From Akkermansia sp. (GTDB lineage Bacteria > Verrucomicrobiota > Verrucomicrobiia > Verrucomicrobiales > Akkermansiaceae): a DNA stretch of 64,000 bases. The DNA is taken from positions 1 to 64,000 of the forward strand of contig JAFXCP010000023.1 of NCBI GenBank assembly GCA_017521405.1. Reading direction: 5' to 3'. Below are positions 9,799 through 18,813 of the stretch, one piece after another. The notes below the pieces were generated by a model, which was given only the letters and a program-made list of their open reading frames with translations, was not told the DNA's origin and did not search any database. Every line of letters begins with the position of its first letter. The stretch's first letter is position 1. The translations under genes were made by a program, and so were the position numbers.

Positions 9799-11729
9799 GC
9801 AGCAGATTGTTGTGCCTGCTTTTTCCTCTCCTTCTCCCGCGCCATTTCCTTGCGAAGTTCTGCGCGAGCGCGATCAAACACCTCGTGTGCCAGGTTTGCT
9901 GCAGCCTTCACCAGCAGGGGCTGCATCTCCTTTGCCTTAGCCGCAGGGGATGCGCTATCATCAAAGCCCATCCAAACTAAAACACATACTGCTTTATCCC
10001 GGCGAATCAAGGCCCATTGACCTCCCTTCTCCGGCAAGCTCACATCCAGCGTGAGTGTTCCCTTCTCCTGCACAACAAAGGGGGGCAACTTGGAGACAGC
10101 CACCGCGCTTTCCCGCAGAATATACTCAGGAGCCTTCCCGGGTTCATTGGCATATATGAGCTGCTTATCCCTATTCCACACGCTGTTAATAATGCTAAGT
10201 CTGTATCCTTTACCTTGGTTCACCAAGCTAAAGAGCATGCGAGCCAGCTCCAATTTTTGCACCGGGAAAAGACCGTTGTACAACTCCTTTTCCTGCCGCC
10301 GGGATGGCAGCTTACCTTCCAATTTCAGGGTATCGTAGAACGAGCGTACCACATCGTACCCCATGCGCATTCCCGTCACCTCCATACTCCGGGACTCAAT
10401 GTGCATATCTTTTCCCCCGGGCATGCAAGCACGGCAGAACAAGAACGGAGCAAAGGCTTTACCGGGTTTCACCCTATCCAACCAGCGGTCCCGACCATCC
10501 GCCACACTGCGGCCTCCCACCACTGCCAGTACCTGCCCCTTCGTCTCATGGCGAGTATCCACCACTAAAGCGCAGCATTGCAGCAAGCCGGAAAGCTCAT
10601 TATCCGCCCCGCGCACCTTGAGCGCAGCCGGACGGCGCATGCGAACATATGTACGCTGCAACTCTTCCAAATCCGCCTTTGCTTTCTCCTCCAGATTCAG
10701 CCAAGCCTCGGGGTATTGAGCGGGATTTTCTACGGAGGCAAGTGCTGTTTCCACCGCCTGTTCGAGATACTGTTGAATGGGCAAGCGCAAGGTGGAGACC
10801 ACTGATACCCCACCACTGTTTTCTGCAATCTCGGAGCGAATGGCATCCAGTTCCCTACGGCTCCACATCACCGCATAGGAAGGGTTCTCAGCCATGCGGC
10901 CAGCTTTACGCAGCTCCAATGGGGCGGCCACAGCAGCCTCAAATTCCACGGGGGTAATATAGTCGCATTCCAGCATGCGCTCCAATGTTTCCCGTTTTAC
11001 CGCCATGGCAGCCTCCATGCTGCGTACCGGATTGCACAGGGAAGGAGCCCGCACTAAACCGGCCAATGTTGCGCTTTCTGCCAAACTAAGCTGATTCACC
11101 TCTTTACCGAAATAATATCCGGCAGCCGCTCGCAGTCCATAGCAATTCTGTCCGTAAAAAATACGGCTAAGGTATTGTTCCATAATGGTACGCTTATCGT
11201 ACCGGCGCTCAATACGCTGGGCTAAGACAGCCTCCAGAATCTTTCTATCCAGAGATTTTCCATGCAGCTCGTACACATGCCGGGTAAGCTGCATGGTAAT
11301 CGTGGACGCCCCTTGCTTATAGCGCATGGAGGCCAAATTGCTGAGGACAGAACGCAGGACAGACGAAAAAACCACGCCGCTGTGAGAAAAAAAATCATCG
11401 TCCTCGCGCGCCACAAAAGCCTCCACCAAGTGCGGGGGCAATTCCTCCCAGCGCACCGGGCGTGTTTCCTCCCCGGAAAGTGCGGCGATGGGTTGATTCG
11501 CCAAATCATATAGCATGCTTGTCCCCGAATCCCGCACCACTCGTTCCAAATCGTACTCCATGGAGCGGTATGTGTACACGCCCAGCACACTCAGCAGGGC
11601 AATCAGCACAACACCAATCCCCATAGCCAGCACAATGAGTTTCTTCTGGCCAATACTCAGCACTCTGTACCAATGCTTGCGGCGGTTGGGAGAAGGTGCG
11701 TAAAACATGGGGGGATAATGCAGTAGCAT
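9795..11729 (-). CDS. Bifunctional-type penicillin-binding protein with a degenerate transpeptidase domain
   Basis: A membrane-anchored class A PBP of 644 residues. A cytoplasmic N-terminus and one transmembrane helix (about 31-53) precede a GT51 peptidoglycan glycosyltransferase domain. That domain has the catalytic Glu region AREDDDFFSH (about 108-116), GASTITMQLTR and the EQYLSRIFYGQNCYGLRAAA segment. The transpeptidase-like C-terminal half keeps the fold landmark PG-AF-PF, but the normal SxxK active site (PGSTFKPF) reads PGKAFAPF (about 422-429). Both the nucleophilic Ser and the Lys are therefore missing, and KTGT is replaced by EKGTLT. It should polymerise glycan strands but not crosslink. 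ATG at 11708 is an alternative start. Confidence 0.85.
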   Translation of the reverse strand: MLLHYPPMFYAPSPNRRKHWYRVLSIGQKKLIVLAMGIGVVLIALLSVLGVYTYRSMEYDLERVVRDSGTSMLYDLANQPIAALSGEETRPVRWEELPPHLVEAFVAREDDDFFSHSGVVFSSVLRSVLSNLASMRYKQGASTITMQLTRHVYELHGKSLDRKILEAVLAQRIERRYDKRTIMEQYLSRIFYGQNCYGLRAAAGYYFGKEVNQLSLAESATLAGLVRAPSLCNPVRSMEAAMAVKRETLERMLECDYITPVEFEAAVAAPLELRKAGRMAENPSYAVMWSRRELDAIRSEIAENSGGVSVVSTLRLPIQQYLEQAVETALASVENPAQYPEAWLNLEEKAKADLEELQRTYVRMRRPAALKVRGADNELSGLLQCCALVVDTRHETKGQVLAVVGGRSVADGRDRWLDRVKPGKAFAPFLFCRACMPGGKDMHIESRSMEVTGMRMGYDVVRSFYDTLKLEGKLPSRRQEKELYNGLFPVQKLELARMLFSLVNQGKGYRLSIINSVWNRDKQLIYANEPGKAPEYILRESAVAVSKLPPFVVQEKGTLTLDVSLPEKGGQWALIRRDKAVCVLVWMGFDDSASPAAKAKEMQPLLVKAAANLAHEVFDRARAELRKEMAREKERKKQAQQSAA

Positions 11730-11755
11730 CTATACCGAAAGCGGTCTCCCGGCGT

Positions 11756-14272
11756 TTATGCCGCAGGCGGAGTAACCGGCTGCACCGGTGCGGGGGGGAC
11801 CGAATTCGTTTTGCCCCCCTGCTCCATCATACGCTGCACCCCGGAAGGCGGCGACCAGTTTGCAAATTCGGAACGCAGGCTCTGCTCGTACTGATTTGCC
11901 TCTCCGTCTTTACCGCAGCGTTTCAGGGCGCAGATAATTTTGTAAAGGGAAAGTGGCTTCAGTTCCTTATCACTCACCACATTAGCCGTACGCCCGTAAA
12001 ATTTCGCCGCTTCGCTGTACTGGGCATCCGTATAGCACGCATCCCCCAATGCTAAGAAGAGAGCGGATTTAATGGGACCGTCTATCCCCATGGAGATTGC
12101 ATCCTCGCATACTTTGCGAGCCTCGGAGCAACGGTTCAGCCCAATCAGCAGCAACGCACGATCGCGCATACCCTCCGCCTTGCGGTACGGCTGCTTTTCC
12201 ATGTTCACATAATGATCAGCAGCTTCCAAGCCACGGGAGTACAACTCCAGCTCCAGGCGGCAGCGGGCAAGTGTTTTCCATACAATGGGTTCCACCTTGG
12301 GGCGCTCCTGCTCGCTGCCATCTGCCGCAGTGTACTTCTCGCGAGGCTCGCGCTCCAAAGCATCGGTCAAATACTTATTGGCAGCAAAATATTTCTGGTT
12401 CTGGAAGCACATCCACCCGCACCAGCGCAAAATGGCCGGGGGCAAGCCCTTGTAAGAAGCCGCATTGCTCTGCTCCAGTTTTTCGAGCGAGAGGCGGAGA
12501 TTCTCCGCATCCTTCATCTTGAAGAAGCACTGCACCAAGCGCTGGTCTACCAAGGCGGCGTACTGCTCCGGGTACATTGCGCGCGCATTCTGAAACTGCT
12601 GCACAGCTTCGGCGGGCGCACTTTCATACAAAGCACAGCCGATGTTGTAATGAGCCTCGGCCAAAGCCGCCGGCTTAGCAGCCACGCCGCGCCCGGCCCG
12701 CTCGCTAAAATATTGAATAAAACTCTTGTAATAATTCACCATGCGCGGGGCATCCTTCCCGGCACAGAGCTGCGCTGCCCGCTGCATACATACCGGCACT
12801 GCGGGAGACTGTGGGAAATCCCGAATCACCCTATCGTAATCCGCCAAGGCCTCCTGCACCTTTTCCATTTTACCATGAACCGTAGCCCGGAGAGCCAAAG
12901 CCTCCGCCACGCGGGAATCATTCGGGTACGTCTCGATGAAAGTACTCAATGTGGATAAGGGCTCATACCCGGGAACCCGGGCAAAACACCAAGCCTTCTT
13001 ATAGGTGGCATCCGCCCGAACGGCTTCCGGCAGCTGGGAAAGTTCTATCTCGTTGTACTGGGCAGCAGCCTTGGCCTCCTCCACCAGCATCAATCGGTCC
13101 GCATACATGAGCCGCACCAAATCCACGCAGGGCAAGCCGGCCGTTGCACAACCGCCCTTATCGTAGGCATTCACATAAGCATCTGCATGCACAAAGAAAT
13201 TCTCCCCGGGAATTTGCTGCACGCAAATCATACGGCGGTAGCCGGCATCCGCAGCAAGCGGGGTACCGGGCTGCGCCTTCTCTGCCTGCTGAAAATAATC
13301 CGCAGCATCCCGGTACTGTTTAAGCTCCATGGCGGACTGCCCCGCAATCACTGCTCTCCGGGCAATCAGCGCCGCATCATCCATGTGTACATGGCGGGCT
13401 TTAAGCAACGACAATACCTCCTTGTACTTCTTGTCCCGGAACAAAGTAACGAGGCTTTCCATCTGGGCCTCTCCCGCATACTTCCCCATATCCGGCATGG
13501 AAAGAAGCTGCCGGTAATACTTCTGGGATTCCTCCGGCTTTTCAAGGCGAGCCGCCAAACGGGCAGCCTGCAAGGTAACCGTACCGCGCAGCCGGGGGTC
13601 CAAAGCCGCATCCTTCTGCAAGCTCTCAAACATTCCGTAGGCATCGGCATACTGGCCGGCCTCCGTTTGCATCTGGGCCAAAGCCAGCGTGGCGGATTGA
13701 GTAATGAGTATATTTCCCCCCTTCATTCCCAACAGTTCCCGGAAGGATGCCTCCGCATCCGACTTCTTACCCAACTGCTGCTGAGCGCGAGCCTTGCGAT
13801 ACAGGGCATCCTGCTTCAACTCCGTGCGCTTAGTCTTGGAGTATGCCGTTTGGTAATAATTCAACGCCGTTTCCCAGGCTTGGCGCCCGGCAGCTTTTGT
13901 TGCGAGCTTGTAAGCAGCCACGGCGCCATACTCCTCTCGGGATTGCTTGGCTAATGTGGCCAAAATGCGGTCGGACGCAGCAGCATCCCCCGCTTCGTCC
14001 AAGCACACAGCCTGCAAATAAAGAGCCTTATCCCGCTTTGCGGATTTGGGAAACTTCTTCACAAAATCCCGGAATAACTCCGCCGAGCGGCGAAGCACCA
14101 TAATGCGGGTAGTGGGCTCCGGGGACTGCCTCCCCTGCGCGTATAAATGCTCCGCTATGGCAAAGGAATCCTCCTCGGCATTAGCCACGAGGGGAGCATC
14201 TGCCGCTTGCTGAGCCACGGCGGAACATGCGGCTAAACTAGTGAGTAAAAAAGCTATGGACTTACTGTTCAT
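11756..14272 (-). CDS. Large secreted TPR-repeat protein of the envelope operon
   Basis: An 838-residue protein with a signal peptide (MNSKSIAFLLTSLAACSAVAQ, cleavage likely after AVAQ), then many tetratricopeptide-like helical pairs. Examples are ELFRDFVKKFPKSAKRDKALYLQA, ALNYYQTAYSKTKRTELKQDALYRKA and YSEAAKFYGRTANVV. The spacing of about 35 residues and the phrases 'FPKSAKRDKA' and 'YPNDSRVAEALAL' resemble YfgL/YbgF/BamD-type periplasmic TPR proteins. It lies between exbD/tolR and a PBP gene, so it probably acts as a periplasmic scaffold linking the energised inner-membrane complex with wall or outer-membrane work. The exact function is unknown. The C-terminus is Pro/Ala-rich. Confidence 0.75.
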   Translation of the reverse strand: MNSKSIAFLLTSLAACSAVAQQAADAPLVANAEEDSFAIAEHLYAQGRQSPEPTTRIMVLRRSAELFRDFVKKFPKSAKRDKALYLQAVCLDEAGDAAASDRILATLAKQSREEYGAVAAYKLATKAAGRQAWETALNYYQTAYSKTKRTELKQDALYRKARAQQQLGKKSDAEASFRELLGMKGGNILITQSATLALAQMQTEAGQYADAYGMFESLQKDAALDPRLRGTVTLQAARLAARLEKPEESQKYYRQLLSMPDMGKYAGEAQMESLVTLFRDKKYKEVLSLLKARHVHMDDAALIARRAVIAGQSAMELKQYRDAADYFQQAEKAQPGTPLAADAGYRRMICVQQIPGENFFVHADAYVNAYDKGGCATAGLPCVDLVRLMYADRLMLVEEAKAAAQYNEIELSQLPEAVRADATYKKAWCFARVPGYEPLSTLSTFIETYPNDSRVAEALALRATVHGKMEKVQEALADYDRVIRDFPQSPAVPVCMQRAAQLCAGKDAPRMVNYYKSFIQYFSERAGRGVAAKPAALAEAHYNIGCALYESAPAEAVQQFQNARAMYPEQYAALVDQRLVQCFFKMKDAENLRLSLEKLEQSNAASYKGLPPAILRWCGWMCFQNQKYFAANKYLTDALEREPREKYTAADGSEQERPKVEPIVWKTLARCRLELELYSRGLEAADHYVNMEKQPYRKAEGMRDRALLLIGLNRCSEARKVCEDAISMGIDGPIKSALFLALGDACYTDAQYSEAAKFYGRTANVVSDKELKPLSLYKIICALKRCGKDGEANQYEQSLRSEFANWSPPSGVQRMMEQGGKTNSVPPAPVQPVTPPAA

Positions 14273-14332
14273 ATAAGGGAAAAAAGGGGGAGGTGAAAAG
14301 AAAGAAGAAAACGCAGCGTTCCCACAGCCCCA

Positions 14333-14764
14333 TTACTTCTTACTTTCCGGCATTTTCTTGGAGAAGGACACATTCCACACACCGGCTTGAGAGCAGGTGG
14401 AAATCACATCGGCCATTTTCTGCCAGCTCATCTGGGCATCCCCGCGAATTCGCACAGGCTGATTCGGATTCACCTTCACCATACGCGCCAGCATTGCCGC
14501 CAGCTTCTCTCGTGTAAACACCTCACGGTCAATGGTAATCACCAAATCACCATCCTCCTCTCGAGCATTGATGATAATCTCATCAATAGCGCGGGATGTT
14601 TCCTCTGTTGTCTTCGGAGCGGTGGGTACCTTTACCTTCAAATCCTGCTCGTTCAGAATAAACTTCTGCGTTACCACAAAGAAAATGAGCAGCAGGAACA
14701 CTACATCCAGCATGGGAGCCAGCTGGAATCCGATGGGCTCGGGAATCTTAGTGCTTAATTTCAT
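14333..14764 (-). CDS. ExbD/TolR-family biopolymer transport protein
   Basis: A 143-residue protein with a short cytoplasmic N-terminus, one transmembrane helix and a periplasmic domain. The helix near residues 17-37 (LAPMLDVVFLLLIFFVVTQKF) contains the conserved membrane Asp (LDVVFLLLIFF) that carries protons in the ExbD/TolR family. The periplasmic part includes NPNQPVRIRGDAQMSWQKMADVISTCSQAGV, the typical 'v.i.aD....y..v..v...~~' fold. It lies 21 nt after the exbB/tolQ-like gene. Together they use the proton-motive force to drive a periplasmic or outer-membrane task; TonB or Tol type cannot be told apart because neither tonB nor tolA/pal is in the window. Confidence 0.85.
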   Translation of the reverse strand: MKLSTKIPEPIGFQLAPMLDVVFLLLIFFVVTQKFILNEQDLKVKVPTAPKTTEETSRAIDEIIINAREEDGDLVITIDREVFTREKLAAMLARMVKVNPNQPVRIRGDAQMSWQKMADVISTCSQAGVWNVSFSKKMPESKK

Positions 14765-14785
14765 GGAAGATTCCGCTGCTAGCTA

Positions 14786-15646
14786 TTAATAATCGTCGTC
14801 ATCATCCAACGCCTCGGCGCGCGTGCCGCGACGGTGCGTATTACCCAAGCGATGCTCGCGGTCCATCTGCACGCCAAGCACACAGAGAATGTGAGTAATA
14901 GCCACATCCAAATCCGCAATGCGTTTCTGAATACGGCTGCGGAAAAACACATAAGCTGCCATGCTGGGAATAGCCAGAACAAGGCCACCGGCAGTGGTAA
15001 TCATAGCCTCCGAGATACCGAGAGCCATCTGCATCTGCTTCACACCCTCGAAGTTTCCCTGAGCCATCTCCATAAAGGTCTTCATCATACCCACCACAGT
15101 ACCCAACAGGCCAATCATCGGGGCAATAGCACCTATATCGCTCAGCCAGTTCACTTGGCGGGTCAACACATCCGCATGGCGGGAACCTTCGGCATTAGCA
15201 ATCTCGCGCACCTCATCAATGTTAGAGCGGGGATTGCGCTGCAAATACACCACAATGGAGCGTACCGTCAGAGCAAAAATAGAAGGATCGCGCTCGCAAA
15301 TGCCGATAAGCCCCGCATAATTCATTCCCCGAATGCAGGACTCAACCGAAGAAGGCAGACGCGGCGGCAACACGGCATTAACACGAGTGGTCCACAAACA
15401 CACGAAAGCCACCATCAACGCCACCACGGAAAGAACCAGCAGCGGCCACATAAGGGGGCCACCCTTCTCAAAAAGCTCCATAACGCCCCAATTCTCTGCT
15501 GCTTTGGAAACCGCAGAAGGAAGAATGGACGCAAAAGTTACAGACATCATCACGAACGCATTATACAACAGCAGCCCCACCATAGCAAGAGAGATACCTG
15601 TCTGCATAAAGTTTTTTCCGCTACCGCAGCGCAATAAGTATTGCAT
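14786..15646 (-). CDS. MotA/TolQ/ExbB proton-channel family protein
   Basis: A 286-residue integral membrane protein. An N-terminal hydrophobic segment is followed by a second helix (GPLMWPLLVLSVVALMVAFVCLW) and a large cytoplasmic loop. The family core includes DIGAIAPMIGLLGTVVGMMKTFMEMAQ, then GISEAMITTAGGLVLAIPSMAAYVFFRSR. The C-terminal tail is acidic (ALDDDDDY). It pairs with the ExbD/TolR gene downstream. An alternative start at 15607 would remove 13 residues and put the first helix at the N-terminus. It is divergent from alr, whose promoter overlaps this 5' end. Confidence 0.87.
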   Translation of the reverse strand: MQYLLRCGSGKNFMQTGISLAMVGLLLYNAFVMMSVTFASILPSAVSKAAENWGVMELFEKGGPLMWPLLVLSVVALMVAFVCLWTTRVNAVLPPRLPSSVESCIRGMNYAGLIGICERDPSIFALTVRSIVVYLQRNPRSNIDEVREIANAEGSRHADVLTRQVNWLSDIGAIAPMIGLLGTVVGMMKTFMEMAQGNFEGVKQMQMALGISEAMITTAGGLVLAIPSMAAYVFFRSRIQKRIADLDVAITHILCVLGVQMDREHRLGNTHRRGTRAEALDDDDDY

Positions 15647-15669
15647 TCAGCAGCATGGGGGGCTAAAAT
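15641..15669 (+). promoter_or_regulatory. Promoter of alr placing the start codon at +1
   Basis: TTGCAT, 17 bp and TAAAAT are followed after only 6 nt by the alr ATG. Transcription should begin at or within a base or two of the start codon. Confidence 0.7.
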
Positions 15670-15675
15670 ACCCCT

Positions 15676-16782
15676 ATGCAGGACACCTCTCTCTACCGCG
15701 CCTGGGCCGAAGTGGATACCCATGCCATGCGGCATAATCTGGGCGTTGTACAGCGTTTTCTCCCCACGCACAAACGCATGGCCATCGTTAAGGCCGAAGC
15801 CTATGGGCACGGATTGGAAGGCGTGGTTCGGGCATTGGATGATGCGGATATCGAATTTTTCGGCGTAGCCACCCCGGCAGAAGCCCGGCGAGTGCAAGCC
15901 TGCGGCTGCCGCACCAGTCCATTCATTCTGGGTCCATGCTTCCCGGCGGAGCGAGAAGCCATCGTGCAAAACGGCTGGCGTGCAGCACTTTGCAGTCTGG
16001 AAGAAGCGGAACACTTCAACTCCCTCGGGGCATTATACGGCAAAAAAGTAAACCTGCACATCAACGTGGACACCGGCATGGGGCGTGCCGGGCTCCTGCC
16101 TCAGGACCTCCCCGGTGTAGGTGAAAAGCTCCGCCAAATGGAGAATCTGCACATCGAAGGAGTGTACTCCCACCTCTCAGCGGCGGCGGAGGACATCTCC
16201 TTTACCCACCGCCAAATCCAGAGCTACGAACAAGCCGTAGCAGAACTGACGAACAGATTAGACATCCCCTACCGCCACCTTTGCAGCAGCTCCGCCGTAT
16301 TCAACTACAACGTGCCCTGCACCAATATGGTGCGCCTTGGGCGTATCCTATATGGGTACTCCCCCATGCCCTCCCCCTACAACAAGGAACTCCGCACCAG
16401 CCTTACCTTATACAGCAGAGTAACCCTGCTGCGTACCCTACCCAGCGACCACGGAGTATCCTATAACCACACCTATATTACCGACCGCACCACCAAAGTG
16501 GCCACCATCGGCATCGGCTTTGGGGATGGCTACCTGCACTACCTTTCCAACACCGGAGCCCGCGTATACCTTAACGGCTCGTACTGCCCCGTACTGGGTC
16601 GCATCACCATGGATCAAATCATGGTGGATGTAACTCACATGCGCGGCGTGCAACCGGGAGATGTGGCAGAAATTATGGGGCCGCACGTTCCTTGGGAAGA
16701 ACTCACCGCAAGAGCAAAAACCATCCCGAGCAACATCATCACCAGCATCACCGGGAGAGTTCCACGCATTTACCTCCCCTAA
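15676..16782 (+). CDS. alr: Alanine racemase
   Basis: Alr interconverts L- and D-alanine with PLP and so supplies D-Ala for peptidoglycan. The 368-residue protein has the PLP-binding lysine in [12 protein letters not shown] (Lys39), a TIM-barrel N-terminal half and [14 protein letters not shown]. The catalytic Tyr region is [10 protein letters not shown], and the C-terminal beta domain carries [10 protein letters not shown] and [14 protein letters not shown]. Its mRNA is predicted to be leaderless. It is monocistronic and diverges from the exbB/tolQ-led envelope operon, which also contains a peptidoglycan synthase. Confidence 0.96.
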   Translation: MQDTSLYRAWAEVDTHAMRHNLGVVQRFLPTHKRMAIVKAEAYGHGLEGVVRALDDADIEFFGVATPAEARRVQACGCRTSPFILGPCFPAEREAIVQNGWRAALCSLEEAEHFNSLGALYGKKVNLHINVDTGMGRAGLLPQDLPGVGEKLRQMENLHIEGVYSHLSAAAEDISFTHRQIQSYEQAVAELTNRLDIPYRHLCSSSAVFNYNVPCTNMVRLGRILYGYSPMPSPYNKELRTSLTLYSRVTLLRTLPSDHGVSYNHTYITDRTTKVATIGIGFGDGYLHYLSNTGARVYLNGSYCPVLGRITMDQIMVDVTHMRGVQPGDVAEIMGPHVPWEELTARAKTIPSNIITSITGRVPRIYLP

Positions 16783-16790
16783 ACTCTTTT

Positions 16791-16840
16791 CAAAAAAAAC
16801 ATAAAGCAGCCCCGGCATAATACCGGGGCTGCTTTATGTT
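16791..16840 (-). terminator. Intrinsic terminator of lysS
   Basis: An 18-bp perfect stem (AACATAAAGCAGCCCCGG with its complement) surrounds a 7-nt loop. On the minus strand it is followed by a run of T, so it ends the lysS transcript. On the plus strand it can also shield alr. Confidence 0.88.
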
Positions 16841-16868
16841 ACTCAGCTCAATCAAGAAGCACCACCAC

Positions 16869-18356
16869 TCAGGAGCGATTCTTTAACTGTGGGAAAAGAA
16901 TAATATCGCGAATAGAGCCGGCACCCGTCAGCAGCATGCAAAGGCGGTCGATACCAATACCGATACCACCCGCACTCGGCATACCGGATTCCAAAGTCTC
17001 CACGAAATCATAATCAATCTTCTGCGTCTCCTCACCGGCTTGGTGCTGCAAACGCTCCAACTGTTCCACGGGGTCATTCTGCTCGGAATAACCGGGGCAA
17101 AGCTCCTGACCATTCATCACCAGCTCGAACACATCCACAACTTCCGGATTTTCCGGATTAGCCTTAGCCAGCGGCACCAAATCGCGCGCCACATGGCACA
17201 CAAAAAGCGGATTTGCCTGTTTTTCCTCCACCAGCTTTTCGTATACCTGTTGGGTCACCCCGGTATCATCCAGCTCCTCACCAATCTGCACATGCAGCTC
17301 ATTTTCCGCGCGGTTGCGGCGTTGCTCCGGAGTAAGCTCGAACCAATCGGTCCCGGCCACCTCCTTTACCAAATCGTTATAATCCGCCCGCCGCCAAGGA
17401 CGCGTCAAATCCACCGTCCAGCGCAAGTTCCCCTCATCATAATACTGGTCGAACTTGAGCGTACCAAACACCTTCTCCGCAATCGTGGTAATCATCTCCT
17501 CCATCATTGTTGCCATGGATTCATAATCGCCACCTGCCTCGTACACCTCCAGCACCGTAAACTCCGGATTGTGGCGACGATCCACCCCCTCGTTGCGGAA
17601 GTTGCGGTTCAACTCAAAAACCTTCGGGAAACCGCCCACCAAAAGACGCTTCAGGAAAAGCTCCGGAGCAATACGCAGCGTCACAGGCTTCTTCAGCGCA
17701 TTATAATAAGACTCAAACGGTTTTGCAGAAGCACCTCCTGCAATATCTTGCAGCATAGGAGTCTCCACTTCCAAAAAACCACGCTCCGTCAAATACCGGC
17801 GAATCTCCTGAATAATGAGAGAACGCTTCACAAAACGATCGGCACTCTCCGGATTACTCATCAAATCCAAGTGGCGGCGGCGATATCGCAAATCCATATC
17901 CGCCAAGCCATGGAACTTATCCGGCATAGGCCGCAGCGCCTTGGAAAGTACCTTAAAGGACTCCACTCGCACAGAAGGCTCCCCCGTACGGGTAATAAAA
18001 GTCTCGCCCTCAATACCAACCCAATCTCCGCGTTCCAGCAACTTCCACAGAGCCCATGCCTCCTCACTCACAGCCTTGCGCGTAAGCATGCACTGAATAC
18101 TCCCCCGCACATCTGCCACAGTGAAGAACTGCGTACGCCCCATATCGCGCAAAGCATTGATACGGCCAAGGAATTTCACCTGTTTTCCCTCCTCGAAATT
18201 CGCCTTAATCTCTGCCGGATTTGTGGAAACATCGTAACGTCCGCCATAGGGATTAACCCCTAATTCGCGAATTATTCCCACCTTCTCTCGGCGCACAGCA
18301 ATCAGCTCCTCCTCGGAGGAACCCGGAGCGGTATTAGCAGGTTGGTTTTCTGACAT
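16869..18356 (-). CDS. lysS: Lysyl-tRNA synthetase (class II)
   Basis: This enzyme charges tRNA-Lys. Starting at the MSENQPAN methionine it has 495 residues, the usual length. An N-terminal OB-fold anticodon-binding domain (VKFLGRINALRDMGRTQFFTVAD) is followed by the class II core. Motif 2 is FRNEGVDRRHNPEFTVLEVYEA and motif 3 is GIGIGIDRLCMLLTG; FLEVETPMLQ precedes them. A ten-residue upstream extension is possible but would begin inside the promoter, since a perfect TATAAT lies 9 nt before this ATG. Transcription should therefore start almost at the start codon. Confidence 0.95.
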   Translation of the reverse strand: MSENQPANTAPGSSEEELIAVRREKVGIIRELGVNPYGGRYDVSTNPAEIKANFEEGKQVKFLGRINALRDMGRTQFFTVADVRGSIQCMLTRKAVSEEAWALWKLLERGDWVGIEGETFITRTGEPSVRVESFKVLSKALRPMPDKFHGLADMDLRYRRRHLDLMSNPESADRFVKRSLIIQEIRRYLTERGFLEVETPMLQDIAGGASAKPFESYYNALKKPVTLRIAPELFLKRLLVGGFPKVFELNRNFRNEGVDRRHNPEFTVLEVYEAGGDYESMATMMEEMITTIAEKVFGTLKFDQYYDEGNLRWTVDLTRPWRRADYNDLVKEVAGTDWFELTPEQRRNRAENELHVQIGEELDDTGVTQQVYEKLVEEKQANPLFVCHVARDLVPLAKANPENPEVVDVFELVMNGQELCPGYSEQNDPVEQLERLQHQAGEETQKIDYDFVETLESGMPSAGGIGIGIDRLCMLLTGAGSIRDIILFPQLKNRS

Positions 18357-18365
18357 AGCGCGGGC

Positions 18366-18371
18366 ATTATA
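18366..18371 (-). promoter_or_regulatory. -10 box (TATAAT) of lysS, 9 nt from the start codon
   Basis: A perfect TATAAT lies on the minus strand, with a weak -35-like CTGGAT 17 bp upstream. Spacing to the ATG implies a leader of at most a few bases. Confidence 0.6.
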
Positions 18372-18737
18372 CGCCCTTTCCTCCAAATATCCAGCCTAAA
18401 AATTTATTTTCCGCGTAATATGGGGGCCAGTTCAAACCTGCCGGGAGTAAAAACGAGAATTCTTTTGCTTTCTTCATTGGTTCAAGATATAAGAAGGAAG
18501 GTATTTCAGGAAACGGCGAATCTAATCGGACTCATGATTTTTATTACTCCCAAGCGATAACCACTTGCCTATATGAATCAAACCGACTTTTACGCATCAG
18601 CACCTTGCCTGCGAGAGCGGAAGCGACGCCAATAGCTATCAAACAGTATTCTCTGCTTCGGGAGAAGAAGATTCGCGCGCTGATTCCCGGAGTTGAGGCG
18701 GTAGATTAACTCCGCCTCGCCGGAGAGAAGACCCTGC

Positions 18738-18758
18738 GTTCCACAAAGTTTGTGGAAC
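18738..18758. promoter_or_regulatory. Perfect palindrome just upstream of the parB promoter
   Basis: Arms GTTCCACAAA and TTTGTGGAAC surround a single central G. The palindrome ends 13 bp before the parB -35 box and has no T-tract on either strand, so it looks like an operator rather than a terminator. Its outer halves GTTCCAC/GTGGAAC recall parS half-sites (GTTTCAC/GTGAAAC) but are 7 bp apart. The remaining 18372-18737 holds no gene that I can support. Confidence 0.45.
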
Positions 18759-18771
18759 AGAAAAAAAGGGG

Positions 18772-18800
18772 TTGCCAAAGGGAGGCAAATCATGTAGAAT
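18772..18800 (+). promoter_or_regulatory. Promoter of parB
   Basis: TTGCCA, 17 bp and TAGAAT, with the ATG 13 nt after the -10 box. This fixes the parB start at 18814 and gives a leader of about 5-7 nt. Confidence 0.65.
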
Positions 18801-18813
18801 CCCCCGCACACTT

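Noticed and set aside
18690-18760. parS site
   Set aside because: No TGTTTCACGTGAAACA-like sequence with contiguous halves was seen; the nearby palindrome has a 7-bp insert between the similar halves.
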